A stretch of 64,000 nt of DNA from Posidoniimonas polymericola (GCF_007859935.1 NZ_SJPO01000016.1:20872-84871), one strand, 5' to 3'. Shown: positions 27,993 to 37,519, numbered from the stretch's first letter. The notes: generated by a model not told the origin, from the sequence alone. Made by a program: numbers and translations.

Positions 27993-29297
27993 TTACGGGA
28001 TCTCCTTGCCGTGCGGGTCGGTCTCGACGCCGAGCTGCTTGGCGATCTGCTCCCGCATGCCCGCGTCGAGCACGTGCTCCATGACGTGGGCCGCGTCGTG
28101 CACGTGGTCGGTCTGGATGCCGACGCGGTCGACCAGGTACGACTCCCACAACCGGTGGGCGCGGACCAGCTCGGCGGCGGCGGACCTGCCCTCCGGAGTA
28201 AGCCGCACGCGGTCCGCGGTGATCTGAACCAGCGACTCGCGGCGCAGCTGCGAAACCGCGACCCGAGCCATCTGCCCGCCGTCCGCGGCGGACAGCACGT
28301 CGGCCAGACGGGAGAACGCGTCGGAGGCGGCCTCGTCCTGACGGTACAAGTACGCCAGCACGTCCTCGCGGCGGACCCGCAGCGCCAGCCGGGCGTTGTT
28401 GAGCAGCCGGGCGAGGAAGCCCTCGGTGGGGCTGAACACGGCCGCCAGCACGTAGACCAGCCCGGCGGCGACCGCGATCGCCCCGCCGGGCGAGACATTC
28501 CAGTAAACAGCCGCCTGGTAGCCAAGCACGGTCGCCGCGGACGATAGCACCACCGATACAAGCAGCATCGGGCCCAGGCGGTTGACCAGCAGCTGGGCCG
28601 CAGCCGCGGGCGCGATGAGCATCGCCACCACCAGGATCGAGCCGATCGCCTCGAACGAGGTGACAGTCGCCAACGAGACCAGCAGCATCAGCAGGTAGTG
28701 CATCCACCCCGGCGCTAGCCCAAGCGTGTCCGCCAGCGTGGCGTCGAAGGAGCTGATCTTCAATTCCTTCCAGAACAGCGAAAGGCACCCCAGCACGATC
28801 AGCAAGACCAAACCCGATGAGATCATCGCCCTGGGGACTTCGGCGCCCGCAAACTCGAACGTGTCGAGCGCGACCTGCAGCAGCGACCCCTCGTAAACGC
28901 AAGCGATATCGAAGTGGATCTCCGAGACAAACCGTTTCACCAGCAGCACGCCGACCGCGAACAGCGTCGTGTAGACCACGCCCAGGCTGGCGTCCGGCGC
29001 GAGCCGCCCGAACCGCTGCACGGTCTGCGTGAGGAACGTCGTGGCGACCCCGGCGGCCAGGGCGCCGACCAGCATGGCGCCCGGGCCGGTGCTGCCAGAA
29101 ATCACGAAGGCGATCACCAAACCGGGGAGCACGGCGTGCGACAGCGCGTCGCCCATCAGGCTGACGCGCCGCAGCACCAGGTAGCAGCCGACCAGCGCGC
29201 ACGACGCGTTGCAGGTCAGGGCGACCAGCATAGCGCGGTTGGCGACAGAATCGAGCAGGTCGGCGATCACGGATTCAGGGGGTAAGCGGGTAGGCAA
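27993..29297 (-). CDS. Mn/Zn-type ABC permease fused to a DtxR-like domain (first)
   Basis: A 434-residue protein. The first about 290 residues are an ABC-3 type permease (ZnuB/MntB family) with about eight membrane helices (MGDALSHAVLPGLVIAF is characteristic). The last about 130 residues form an iron-dependent repressor (DtxR/MntR) winged-helix and dimerisation-like region, ending in HVHDAAHVMEHVLDAGM. Such fusions are recurrent in planctomycetes. A TTG at 29297 starts this frame; a GTG at 29270 is an alternative. It follows the second permease gene by 24 bp and is the last gene of the operon. Confidence 0.9.
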   Translation of the reverse strand: MPTRLPPESVIADLLDSVANRAMLVALTCNASCALVGCYLVLRRVSLMGDALSHAVLPGLVIAFVISGSTGPGAMLVGALAAGVATTFLTQTVQRFGRLAPDASLGVVYTTLFAVGVLLVKRFVSEIHFDIACVYEGSLLQVALDTFEFAGAEVPRAMISSGLVLLIVLGCLSLFWKELKISSFDATLADTLGLAPGWMHYLLMLLVSLATVTSFEAIGSILVVAMLIAPAAAAQLLVNRLGPMLLVSVVLSSAATVLGYQAAVYWNVSPGGAIAVAAGLVYVLAAVFSPTEGFLARLLNNARLALRVRREDVLAYLYRQDEAASDAFSRLADVLSAADGGQMARVAVSQLRRESLVQITADRVRLTPEGRSAAAELVRAHRLWESYLVDRVGIQTDHVHDAAHVMEHVLDAGMREQIAKQLGVETDPHGKEIP

Positions 29298-29321
29298 ACA
29301 TTGGCTTGCTGCGGCCGGCAG

Positions 29322-30656
29322 CTAACGCGGCGGCGGGATCACGTGGGGCGATTGCGGCACGGCCACCCCCGACGCTGCTAGCGGCAGGCGGCCCGCGTAA
29401 TGGAGTTCGCGCTCGAGTTCGTCGACCAGGTGCGCCGGCAGGACGTGCTCGATATCGTCGGCCGAGCGGTGCACATGGTCGGCCGCGATGTCGGCGTGCT
29501 CGACGAGGAACTGCTCCCACAGTCGGTGCGCACGGGTGACGCGGGCGGCGGCCGCCAGGCCTTTGGAAGTCAGGGCGTACTCGGCGGGACCGGTCCGCTC
29601 GATCTGCCCCTGCCAGATGGCCCGCAGTCGGGCGAGGTACTTAGTGACAGGAGTTGCGCTCATGCGTCCGAGGACCCCCGCCAACGCGATCGGCTCTCGC
29701 GCCGGCAGCGCGGGCTCGCCCGCTTCGAACATCAGCCGCAGCAGGTGGTCGTGGGCCATGTGGACCCGCATGCCGAGCGTGCGTCGGGCCCGGCCGAGCA
29801 GGCCCTGCTCGGGGGCCAGCAGCGCCGAGGCAGCGAACACCAGGCCGCCGGCCACCACGATCAGCGGCCCGGGCGGCATCCCCTGGGTAAATCGCCCCAG
29901 CGGTGTTCCCGCCAACCCGCCCGGCGCCGCGGCGAGCACGCCGCACGCGGCGGACGCGGCGCCGATCACGCCGCTGGCCGAGAGCACGACTCCCAAGCGG
30001 TTCGACCAGTACCGGGCGGCGACGCACGGCATGATCAGCATCGCCGCCATCAGCACCACCCCGCACACGGGCAGGCCGACCACGGTCACTACCGCCACCG
30101 CGGCCATCATGCCGATGTCCATCGCCAGCGTCGGCCAGCCCTGCGAGCGGGCGAACTCGTCGTCGAAGCAGAGGGTCTTGAGTTCCTTGTGCAGCAGCGT
30201 CACGACCACCAGCAACACCGCGGCCACGACGCCGATCAGCACAACGTCCTGCGAGCGGAGCGCCGCGATCTCGCCGAACAGGTACGACGCCAGCCCCGCC
30301 TGGTTGCCTCGCGCCTGCTGCTGGACCACGGTCAGCAGCACAACGCCGGCGCCGAAAAAGGTGCTGAGCGTCAGGGCCATCGCGGCGTCTTCGCGGGTGC
30401 GGGTCCAGCGGGTCACCAACGCGATCGCCGCCGCCGCCAGCAGCCCGGTCGACAACGCGCCGAGCGACAGCAGCGGCAGGCTCCGTGAGTTGAACACCAG
30501 GTACGCGATGCAGATGCCGGGCAGCGCGGCGTGCGACAGCACGTCGCCCATCAGCGAACGCTTCCGCAGCACAGCCAGGCCGCCGACCACGCCGGCGACC
30601 CCGCCGAGCAGAGCGGCGCCAAGCGTGATCTTCGCGACGAACGAGGCGAGCATCAC
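29322..30656 (-). CDS. Mn/Zn-type ABC permease fused to a DtxR-like domain (second)
   Basis: A 444-residue paralogue of the previous gene with the same plan: an ABC-3 permease (about residues 1-290, with LMGDVLSHAALPGICIAYL) and a C-terminal DtxR-like part (about 310-430, with YALTSKGLAAAARVTRAHRLW and DHVHRSADDIEHVL). Two permease subunits likely form a heterodimer. The DtxR-like part could be cytoplasmic and sense or gate metal, or be a remnant of a regulator; this is inference. The start overlaps the ATPase gene by 4 bp. Confidence 0.9.
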   Translation of the reverse strand: MMLASFVAKITLGAALLGGVAGVVGGLAVLRKRSLMGDVLSHAALPGICIAYLVFNSRSLPLLSLGALSTGLLAAAAIALVTRWTRTREDAAMALTLSTFFGAGVVLLTVVQQQARGNQAGLASYLFGEIAALRSQDVVLIGVVAAVLLVVVTLLHKELKTLCFDDEFARSQGWPTLAMDIGMMAAVAVVTVVGLPVCGVVLMAAMLIMPCVAARYWSNRLGVVLSASGVIGAASAACGVLAAAPGGLAGTPLGRFTQGMPPGPLIVVAGGLVFAASALLAPEQGLLGRARRTLGMRVHMAHDHLLRLMFEAGEPALPAREPIALAGVLGRMSATPVTKYLARLRAIWQGQIERTGPAEYALTSKGLAAAARVTRAHRLWEQFLVEHADIAADHVHRSADDIEHVLPAHLVDELERELHYAGRLPLAASGVAVPQSPHVIPPPR

Positions 30657-31420
30657 TTGGCCGGTTCTCCCTGCCGCACGGCCTCGGCCGCCTGCTCGAG
30701 GATCGTCAGCCGGCCGCCGTAGGTCCGCTGCAGGTTGGCGGTGGTGAAGATCTCTGGCACCGGGCCGCTCGCCACCAACCGCATGTTCAACAGGATCACT
30801 TGATCGAAATAGTCTCGCACGGTCTGCAGGTCATGATGCACCACAAAAACGGTCTTGCCCGACTGGCGGAGCGTCCGCAGCAGCTGGATGATGGCGGCCT
30901 CGGTCGCGGCGTCGACGCCGGCGAACGGCTCGTCCATGAAGTACACCTGAGCGTCCTGGGCGAGCGCCCGCGCCAGGAACACCCGCTGCTGCTGCCCGCC
31001 GGAGAGCTGGCGGATCTGGCGGTTGGCGAAGTCGCTGAGGCCGACCTCCTCGAGCCGCTGCTCGGCGATCAGACGCTCGGCCTTGCCGGGGCGGCGGAAC
31101 CAGCCGACCTTGCCGTACAGGCCCATCATCACGACATCGCGGACCGTTACCGGGAACTCCCAGTCGACCGACTCCCGTTGCGGCACGTAGCCGACGATGC
31201 TCCGCTGCTTGCGGTAGGGCTGGCCGTAGATCTCGACGTGCCCGCTGGCAATCGGCGTCAGGCCGAGCGCGGCCTTGATGAGCGTCGTCTTGCCCGCGCC
31301 GTTAGGGCCGACGATCGCCACCAGGTTGCCCTCGGGCATCACAAAGTCGACGTTCCACAGCACCGGCTTGCGGTGGTAGGCGACCGTCAGGTCGTGGGCT
31401 TCCAGGGCGATTCGGCTCAT
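30653..31420 (-). CDS. Mn/Zn-type ABC transporter ATPase
   Basis: A 255-residue ATPase of the ZnuC/MntA class. Walker A is GPNGAGKTTL, the signature is LSGGQQQRV and Walker B is VYFMDEPFAGVD, followed by the switch His in FVVHHDLQT. It powers the two downstream permeases. It overlaps both neighbouring genes by 4 bp, so the operon is tightly coupled. Confidence 0.95.
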   Translation of the reverse strand: MSRIALEAHDLTVAYHRKPVLWNVDFVMPEGNLVAIVGPNGAGKTTLIKAALGLTPIASGHVEIYGQPYRKQRSIVGYVPQRESVDWEFPVTVRDVVMMGLYGKVGWFRRPGKAERLIAEQRLEEVGLSDFANRQIRQLSGGQQQRVFLARALAQDAQVYFMDEPFAGVDAATEAAIIQLLRTLRQSGKTVFVVHHDLQTVRDYFDQVILLNMRLVASGPVPEIFTTANLQRTYGGRLTILEQAAEAVRQGEPAK

Positions 31421-32472
31421 GGGGCGGCGGGCTCCTGCTGCTCGGCCAGCGTACCGGTAAGCCCCGCCACGATGGTCCGCACATTTGCCCGAATCATCCC
31501 CACATACGATTCGGCGCCCGAGCCGGCTTTGCCGAGGGCGTCGGCGTACAGCTGTTGCTCTTCGCGGTTAGGAACGTAGACGTCGTGTCCGGCGTCGCGG
31601 CACGGTTCGGCGAGCGCCTCCATGATCTGCGGGGCCACGGCCGACTCGACAAACACACAGGGAACCTTGCGATCGACCACCAGCCTAATGACTTCGTCCA
31701 TGTGCTTGAGGTCGACCTCGTCCTCGGTGCTGATGCCTTTGAGGCCCACTGCTTCGAGCCCGTAGGCCTTGCTGAAGTAGGCAAAGGCGTCGTGCGCGGT
31801 GACCAGCACGCGGCTTTCGGCCGGGACCGACGCCAGCTGGTCGCGGCATTCGCGGTCGAGCGCCTCCAGCTCCAATCGGTAGGACTCGGCCGCCTTGCGG
31901 TAGGCGTCGGCGTTGTCGGGGTCGGCCTCGGCGAGCTGGTCGGCGACCGCCGGCACACACTCGGCCCACAGCGCGACGTCGTGCCAGACATGTGGATCGG
32001 CGTGGCCTGCGAAGTCGGGCGGCGTCAGCAACCGGTCGGGGAACTGCCGCTCAAGCACCTCCGCGACGGCGTGCACCGGCTTGCGTCTGCCGAGCTTGGC
32101 GAGCGTGTCGCCCATCCGGCCTTCCAGGTGCAGACCGTTGTAGAAGATGACGTCCGCGCGGGACAGCAGGTCGATGTCGGCGGGCTGCTCCCGGTACAGG
32201 TGCGGGTCGACGCCCGGGCCCATCAGCACCTCGACCCGGGCGTGGTCGCCGGCGATGCTGCGGACCAAATCGCCGACCGGACCGGTTGTGCAAACCACCA
32301 AGGTGCGTCCGTCGTCGACCGCAGTCGGACGACCGCCGCAGCCCACGCTGAAGGCAGCGAAGCCCGTCAGCAACAGGCTGATGCCCCCCAGCAGCCGGCC
32401 TGTGCGGCGGAAAAGCCAGCCCGATGTTGCTCCCTGGGCAGACCCCTGTGCCAAGGCAGTAAGTGTTTTCAT
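31417..32472 (-). CDS. Metal-binding ABC solute-binding lipoprotein (ZnuA/MntC family)
   Basis: A 351-residue cluster 9 (A-I) solute-binding protein. The N-terminal signal ends at the lipobox-like VGC (about residue 45). The metal ligands of the family are visible: GVDPHLYRE, GHADPHVWHDV, TAHDAFAYF and a late FVESAV. The His-Asp loop of true zinc ZnuA proteins is absent, so manganese, zinc or iron are all possible. The ATG at 32472 is chosen; a TTG at 32505 would overlap the palindrome. It is the first gene of the operon. Confidence 0.92.
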   Translation of the reverse strand: MKTLTALAQGSAQGATSGWLFRRTGRLLGGISLLLTGFAAFSVGCGGRPTAVDDGRTLVVCTTGPVGDLVRSIAGDHARVEVLMGPGVDPHLYREQPADIDLLSRADVIFYNGLHLEGRMGDTLAKLGRRKPVHAVAEVLERQFPDRLLTPPDFAGHADPHVWHDVALWAECVPAVADQLAEADPDNADAYRKAAESYRLELEALDRECRDQLASVPAESRVLVTAHDAFAYFSKAYGLEAVGLKGISTEDEVDLKHMDEVIRLVVDRKVPCVFVESAVAPQIMEALAEPCRDAGHDVYVPNREEQQLYADALGKAGSGAESYVGMIRANVRTIVAGLTGTLAEQQEPAAP

Positions 32473-32490
32473 GCCAACAAGATAACAGAC

Positions 32491-32508
32491 TTTTTGACGA
32501 ATCAAAAA
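32491..32508. promoter_or_regulatory. Perfect palindrome, candidate metalloregulator operator
   Basis: TTTTTGA-CGAA-TCAAAAA: a perfect 7-bp inverted repeat with a 4-bp centre, 18 bp upstream of the ATG of the solute-binding lipoprotein. Its AT-rich arms stand out against the GC-rich surroundings. DtxR/MntR or Zur family repressors bind sites of this kind; the identity of the regulator is not shown. Confidence 0.55.
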
Positions 32509-32767
32509 CCCAGCGCGATTATGGTCTCGCTGAGCATCCGCTTCCGCGTGTTGGGCCGACGCGAGTTGACCACGCCGCAGATCCTTGCCCGAACCGCGCA
32601 GAGCCTATCGCCAGGCCTGCACAACCGGAGCGATCGGCGCCAATGCCGCGCCGACGTAAACGCTGCGTGCAAGAGGGCTTAGATTGATTTGACCCACGTG
32701 GACAATAGGGCTAGATTGCGGCTGCGGGAGGTTCTATCCCGGGTGCGCCTCGACCAATGCAAATCGG

Positions 32768-33328
32768 ATGAGCCTGACCTACCACAAACGGTTCCAGATG
32801 GAGCGGCGGATCGGCGCCGAGCTCAGTCTGCCGCCGTTGCCCCCTGGCTATCGCTTCGCCCCCTGGTCGACGGGACGGCTGCTCGATCACACCGAGGCCA
32901 AGCACCTGGCCTTCGGCGAAGAGCTCGACGCCCAGCTGTTCGACTGCCTGCGGACCGCCGAGGGCTGCGAGCGGCTGATGCGGGAGATCGCCCGCAAGCC
33001 AGGCTTCTTGCCCGAGGCTACCTGGCTTGTGGAGTATGTCGCGAGCCCCAGCAAGATCGAGCCCTGCGGCACGATCCAGGGCATCAGGACCTCGCCGCGG
33101 GCCGGGGCCATCCAGAACGTCGGCGTCACGCCAATGCACCGCGGACGCGGGTTGGGCGCCGCTTTGGTGTCGGCGGCAACCGTCGGGTTCCAGCAGGCCG
33201 GATTGAGTCGGGTCTGCCTGGAAGTCACCGCGGCCAACACGGCCGCCGTGCGGCTCTACCAGCGACTCGGCTTCCGCCGCACCAAGACGCTCTACAAGGC
33301 CGTCGAGGTTGCGTACTCGCTGGGGTAG
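32768..33328 (+). CDS. GNAT-family N-acetyltransferase
   Basis: A 186-residue protein of the GNAT superfamily. The acetyl-CoA binding motif is VGVTPMHRGRGLGAALV (about residues 116-132), followed by VTAANTAAVRLYQRLGFRR, the classical C-terminal part. The first about 60 residues form an extension before the GNAT fold. The substrate is unknown. It is 50 bp upstream of the M16 peptidase pair and may be co-transcribed. Confidence 0.85.
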   Translation: MSLTYHKRFQMERRIGAELSLPPLPPGYRFAPWSTGRLLDHTEAKHLAFGEELDAQLFDCLRTAEGCERLMREIARKPGFLPEATWLVEYVASPSKIEPCGTIQGIRTSPRAGAIQNVGVTPMHRGRGLGAALVSAATVGFQQAGLSRVCLEVTAANTAAVRLYQRLGFRRTKTLYKAVEVAYSLG

Positions 33329-33378
33329 CGGCTACGCTGCTGGGCTAGCGATTCTTCCTCCTGCCTTGGGATATCCTG

Positions 33379-34623
33379 TTGTCTCTCGATACGCACAAGC
33401 TCGAGCTCCCCAGCGGCCTGGTGCTGCTGGGCGAGCCCAACCCGTCGTTCCAGTCGGCGGCGTTCACGATGCTCGTCCCGGCGGGGTGTCGGCACGACCC
33501 CGAAGGCAGGGCAGGGCTGGCGTCGCTGACCTGTGAGATGGCGCTGCGTGGCGCCGGCGAGCGGGACGGGCGAGCGTTGATCAACGACCTCGACGCCCTG
33601 GGCATCGACCGCGGCGAGTCGGTCGGGGTCTCGCAGGCGTCGTTCCGTGCGTGCGGACTGGCCGAGGCCCTCGCCCCCGCGCTGGGCGTGTACGCGGACA
33701 TCCTCCGCCGCCCGCATCTGCCGGCTGAGCAGATCGAGGCCGGCCGCATGGTCTGCCTGCAGGAGCTCCGCGGCATCGAGGACGAACCAAGCCACAAGCT
33801 GATGCAGGAGCTGCGGCGGCAGCACTACCCAAGCCCCTGGGGCACGCCGAGCCAGGGCGAGGTAGAAACCGTCGAGCGGCTTACCCCGTACGACGTCGAG
33901 GCGTTCCATCGCGCTCGCTACCAGCCCGACGGCGCAATCCTGGCCGTTGCGGGCGGTTTCGACTGGGACGAGATCTCCGACCTGGTGCAGCGGCTGTTCG
34001 GCGATTGGAAGGCGCCCGCTGACGCCGAAGCCCCCACGGCGCCGGAGATCACGCCCGTCAGCCACATCCCGTACGACTCCAACCAGTGCCACATCGGATT
34101 GGCCTACGACTCGGTGCCGTACAACCACGAAGACTACTTCCAGGCGTGGGCCTCGGTCGGCGTGCTGTCGGGCGGCATGAGCAGCCGGCTGTTCACCGAG
34201 GTCCGCGAGAAACGCGGCCTGTGCTACACGGTGAGCGCATCGCTCCAGTCACAGAAGGACCGCGCGGCGGTGTTCTGCTACGCCGGCACCACCACCGAGC
34301 GGGCCCAGGAAACGCTCGACGTCACCCACGCGGAGCTCGTCAAGCTGCGCGACGGCATCAAGCAGAACGAGCTCGACTGCCTGAAGGCCCGCATCAAGAG
34401 CAGCCTGATCCTGCAGCAAGAATCGTCGAGCAGCCGCAGCAGCTCGCTCGCCCACGATTGGTACCGGCTGGGCCGCGTCCGCCCAGTGGACGAGCTGTCC
34501 GCCATTGTCGACGCGATCACCGCCGAGAGCATCAACCAGTTCCTCGAGAAGCAGCCCCCCGAGAACTTCACCCTGGTGACGCTCGGCCCCGAACCCCTGG
34601 AGTCGCCCGTTGGAATTTCGTAG
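33379..34623 (+). CDS. M16-family peptidase-like subunit lacking the zinc motif
   Basis: A 414-residue M16 (insulinase-like) protein. At the position of the HxxEH zinc motif the residues are Ser49-Leu-Thr-Cys52-Glu53 (alignment AGLASLTCEMALRG), so all metal ligands are lost. The C-terminal M16 domain is intact, with SRLFTEVREKRGLCY, the R/Y substrate-binding pair. This is the usual plan of the inactive partner in a two-subunit M16 peptidase. It starts with TTG and its end overlaps the active partner gene by 14 bp. Confidence 0.9.
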   Translation: MSLDTHKLELPSGLVLLGEPNPSFQSAAFTMLVPAGCRHDPEGRAGLASLTCEMALRGAGERDGRALINDLDALGIDRGESVGVSQASFRACGLAEALAPALGVYADILRRPHLPAEQIEAGRMVCLQELRGIEDEPSHKLMQELRRQHYPSPWGTPSQGEVETVERLTPYDVEAFHRARYQPDGAILAVAGGFDWDEISDLVQRLFGDWKAPADAEAPTAPEITPVSHIPYDSNQCHIGLAYDSVPYNHEDYFQAWASVGVLSGGMSSRLFTEVREKRGLCYTVSASLQSQKDRAAVFCYAGTTTERAQETLDVTHAELVKLRDGIKQNELDCLKARIKSSLILQQESSSSRSSSLAHDWYRLGRVRPVDELSAIVDAITAESINQFLEKQPPENFTLVTLGPEPLESPVGIS

Positions 34624-35845
34624 CCACACCCTGCCCAACGGGCTGCAGATCGTCGCGGAGTGCAACGAGCTGGCGCTGTCTACTGCGCTGGGCGCCTTCG
34701 TCTGCGCCGGCGCGCGGGACGAGACCGACGAGGTCGCCGGCGTGAGCCACTTCCTGGAGCACATGGCCTTCAAGGGCACGCCGCGCCGCTCGGCCGAGGA
34801 CGTCAACCGCGAGTTCGACGAGATCGGCGCCCACTACAACGCGTACACCAGCGAGGAGCACACGGTCTACTACGGCACCGTGCTGCCCGAGTACCAGCGG
34901 CAGTGCGTCGACCTCCTGACCGACATCGTCCGCCCGAGCCTGCGGACCGAAGACTTCGAGATGGAGAAGCAGGTTATCCTGGAAGAGATCCAGATGTACC
35001 TGGACCAGCCGCCCTACGGGGCCGACGAGCAGGTCAAGCTGCTCTGCTTCGGCGACCACCCGATCGCGCGGAGCGTGCTGGGGACCTCGGAAAGCGTCAG
35101 TGGGCTTTCGCCGGATGCGATGCGGGCTTACTTCGAGGGCCGGTACGGCCCGTCCACCGTGACGTTCGTCGCCAGCGGCAAGGTCGACTTCGACGACCTC
35201 GTCAAGCAGGTCGAAGACGCCTGCGGTGGCTGGGACCCCACCGACGGCGCCCGCACGCCGCACGAGACCAAGGTCGCCGACGGCCGCCAGCACGTCACCC
35301 AGGCGACCGCGACCCAGCAGTACCTGCTGAAGCTGACCGCCGGGCCTGATGCGTCGGACGACGACCGCTACGCAGCAAAGCTGCTGACCATGGCGGTGGG
35401 CGACGACTCCGGCAGCCGCATGTACTGGGAGCTCGTCGACCCGGGCCACGTCGAGTCGGCCAGCCTGGGTCACTACGAGTACCAGGACCTCGGCATGTAC
35501 TACACCTGGATGAGCTGCGCGCCGCAGGACCTCGAGGCCAACCTCGCCCGGCTCGACGACGTGCTGCAGCAGGCTCAGGACGAGGGCCTCACCGACGACG
35601 AGATCGACCGCGCCCGCAGCAAGATCAAGTCGCGGGTGGTGATCGGCAACGAGCGGCCCCGCAGCCGGCTGTTCAGCGTTGGCGTCAACTGGATCCACCG
35701 CGGCGAGTACCGCACGGCCCGCCAAGACCTCGACGCGCTCGAGGCGGTCACGGCGGCCGACGTACGGCGGGTGCTGCAGCGGTACCCGCTGACCTCCGGC
35801 GCGACGCTGACGGTTGGTCCGCGTGAAAAAATCGCTTGGCCTTAA
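34610..35845 (+). CDS. M16-family zinc peptidase, catalytic subunit
   Basis: A 411-residue M16B peptidase. The inverted zinc motif is complete: His47-Phe-Leu-Glu50-His51 (VSHFLEHMAFKG), with the distal Glu at about 125-126 (VILEEI). The C-terminal domain ends with RVLQRYPLTSGATLTVGP. A TTG start overlaps the previous gene by 14 bp, so the inactive and active halves are translationally coupled and probably form a heterodimer, as in known bacterial M16B pairs. No signal peptide is visible, so it acts in the cytoplasm. Confidence 0.93.
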   Translation: MEFRSHTLPNGLQIVAECNELALSTALGAFVCAGARDETDEVAGVSHFLEHMAFKGTPRRSAEDVNREFDEIGAHYNAYTSEEHTVYYGTVLPEYQRQCVDLLTDIVRPSLRTEDFEMEKQVILEEIQMYLDQPPYGADEQVKLLCFGDHPIARSVLGTSESVSGLSPDAMRAYFEGRYGPSTVTFVASGKVDFDDLVKQVEDACGGWDPTDGARTPHETKVADGRQHVTQATATQQYLLKLTAGPDASDDDRYAAKLLTMAVGDDSGSRMYWELVDPGHVESASLGHYEYQDLGMYYTWMSCAPQDLEANLARLDDVLQQAQDEGLTDDEIDRARSKIKSRVVIGNERPRSRLFSVGVNWIHRGEYRTARQDLDALEAVTAADVRRVLQRYPLTSGATLTVGPREKIAWP

Positions 35846-35941
35846 TCGCCGCAGCTCGTGGCGGCTGGTCATGGCGGACTCGCTGGTAACAATATGGCTC
35901 TGCTGCCCCGCCGTTTGCCCAGTCTGTAGTGTCACCCGCGT

Positions 35942-36409
35942 ATGACCTCCGACCCCGCTCCCCAGCACGCCGCCCGCCGCCTGGCTGACCTGCTCCAGCA
36001 GTCTGGCGCCGCTGAGCCGATCGGCGTGATCATCGTCGACCACGGCTCGCGCCGCCCCGAAAGCAACGACCTGCTGCTGGAGGTGGTCGCGTCATTCAGC
36101 GGCCAGACCGGCGTCGAGCTGGTCGAGCCGGCCCACATGGAACTGGCCGAGCCGAGCATCGCCGACGCGTTCGCCCGGCTCGTTGCGCGTGGCGCCAAGC
36201 GGGTGATTGTCGCCCCCTTCTTTCTGGCGCCGGGCCGCCACTGGAACGAGGACATCCCCGAGCTGACCCGCGCCGCCGCGGCTCAACAGGGCGGGACCCC
36301 GTTCGCCATCGCCGAGCCGATGGGCCAGCACCCGGCAATGGCCGAGGTGCTAGCAAGCCGCATCGCGGGCGTGCTCGGGCAGGTCGATGCTAGCGGCCGC
36401 CTGCCGTGA
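35942..36409 (+). CDS. CbiX/SirB-like chelatase
   Basis: A 155-residue protein of the class II chelatase family (CbiX-short/SirB). The metal-binding His is in IVDHGSR near the N-terminus, and the second in FFLAPGRHWNEDIP. Short CbiX proteins insert cobalt, iron or nickel into sirohydrochlorin-type rings. No cobalamin or siroheme gene is adjacent, so the product is unclear. The gene starts 97 bp after the M16 peptidase gene. Confidence 0.88.
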   Translation: MTSDPAPQHAARRLADLLQQSGAAEPIGVIIVDHGSRRPESNDLLLEVVASFSGQTGVELVEPAHMELAEPSIADAFARLVARGAKRVIVAPFFLAPGRHWNEDIPELTRAAAAQQGGTPFAIAEPMGQHPAMAEVLASRIAGVLGQVDASGRLP

Positions 36410-36464
36410 GACACCCGTCCTCCGGGTGATGACACGCGCGCGGCAGCATGAACGGAGACCTGTG

Positions 36465-36470
36465 TATAAT
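36465..36470 (+). promoter_or_regulatory. Possible -10 element (TATAAT)
   Basis: A perfect TATAAT lies 87 bp upstream of the next ATG. No good -35 is seen at the usual spacing. Confidence 0.3.
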
Positions 36471-36556
36471 ACGAGGATTTCGTGCACCGCCGCCAATGGC
36501 GCGCTAGTTGCCATACACCAAGCATTCACAGTTTGGTCGGGCAACGGAGTGCTGCC

Positions 36557-37519
36557 ATGCGTCGTCACAAGGTTCTGCTGATTCAAGTCTGCTACCTCGC
36601 CGCGCTCGTCGCTACGACTGCCGGGCAGGCTGGCGCCGGGCAACTCGCTAAGGCCCGCACCGCGGCCCGCGGATCCGAATCCGCACCAAAGCCGCAGGCG
36701 GAGCCCAGCAGCGGCAAGCTCGACAACGCCCGCCAGGCCGCTCGTCCTCCGCGTTCGGAGCACCACGACGACCTCCGCCGTCCGTCGCATGGCCACGCGG
36801 CGCCCTACTGCGGCGCATGGTCCTTCGCCGGGGCGGGACTGTGGAGCATCCCTCGCCACACCACCTGCATCATTGAGCAGCCGACCATCGTTCAAGCGGC
36901 GCCCGCTCCCGCAGCTTGGGCGCCGGCGCCTCAGCAGCCGATCACGCCCGAGCTGCGCCGCACCTTCGCCCGCTTCCCGCACGCCGGCGACCAAGGATTC
37001 GCCGACCTCCAGCCGGTGGGTTTTGCGAAACCATGGCTCGGCGCTGTGCGGTTCGAAATCGGCAGCGACCTGGACGGGTTGTCTCGCTCCGGGCTCGGCG
37101 TGCAGCTCGAAGGCAGCCTCGGCTGGGCGCTTGATTTCAAGTACGACACCTACCGAGAATCGCTCCCCGGCGGCGGCTACGACGAGCTCCGCATCGCCGA
37201 CGTGAACGCCATGTACCGGGTAGTCGAGACCGAGCGGTCGCTGATCCGCGTCGGCATGGGCGTCAATTTCCTGGGCGACGCTGTGGAAACGGACACGGGC
37301 GTCAACTTTACGATTAAGGCCGACTTCGCCCCATGGCGTCCGGTGGTCGTGTCGACGGAACTCGACATGGGGACCGTCGGCCACGCCGAGACCCTCCACG
37401 GGGCGGCGACCGTCGGCGTGATGACCGACCGCCTCGAGTTGTTCGGCGGCTACGACTACCGCCGCGTCGGCGAGGCCGAGCTCCAGGGGCCGATGCTGGG
37501 GCTGAGGATTTGGTTCTGA
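36557..37519 (+). CDS. Predicted outer-membrane beta-barrel-type protein
   Basis: A 320-residue protein with a signal peptide (about residues 1-28), an Ala/Pro/His-rich segment (about 30-135) and a beta-rich C-terminal half (about 150-320) made of alternating strands that ends in IWF. A C-terminal aromatic residue is a sorting signal for outer-membrane barrels. No family was recognised. It is 115 bp upstream of the BNR-4 gene, so a role at the envelope of the carbohydrate cluster is possible but unproven. Confidence 0.6.
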   Translation: MRRHKVLLIQVCYLAALVATTAGQAGAGQLAKARTAARGSESAPKPQAEPSSGKLDNARQAARPPRSEHHDDLRRPSHGHAAPYCGAWSFAGAGLWSIPRHTTCIIEQPTIVQAAPAPAAWAPAPQQPITPELRRTFARFPHAGDQGFADLQPVGFAKPWLGAVRFEIGSDLDGLSRSGLGVQLEGSLGWALDFKYDTYRESLPGGGYDELRIADVNAMYRVVETERSLIRVGMGVNFLGDAVETDTGVNFTIKADFAPWRPVVVSTELDMGTVGHAETLHGAATVGVMTDRLELFGGYDYRRVGEAELQGPMLGLRIWF

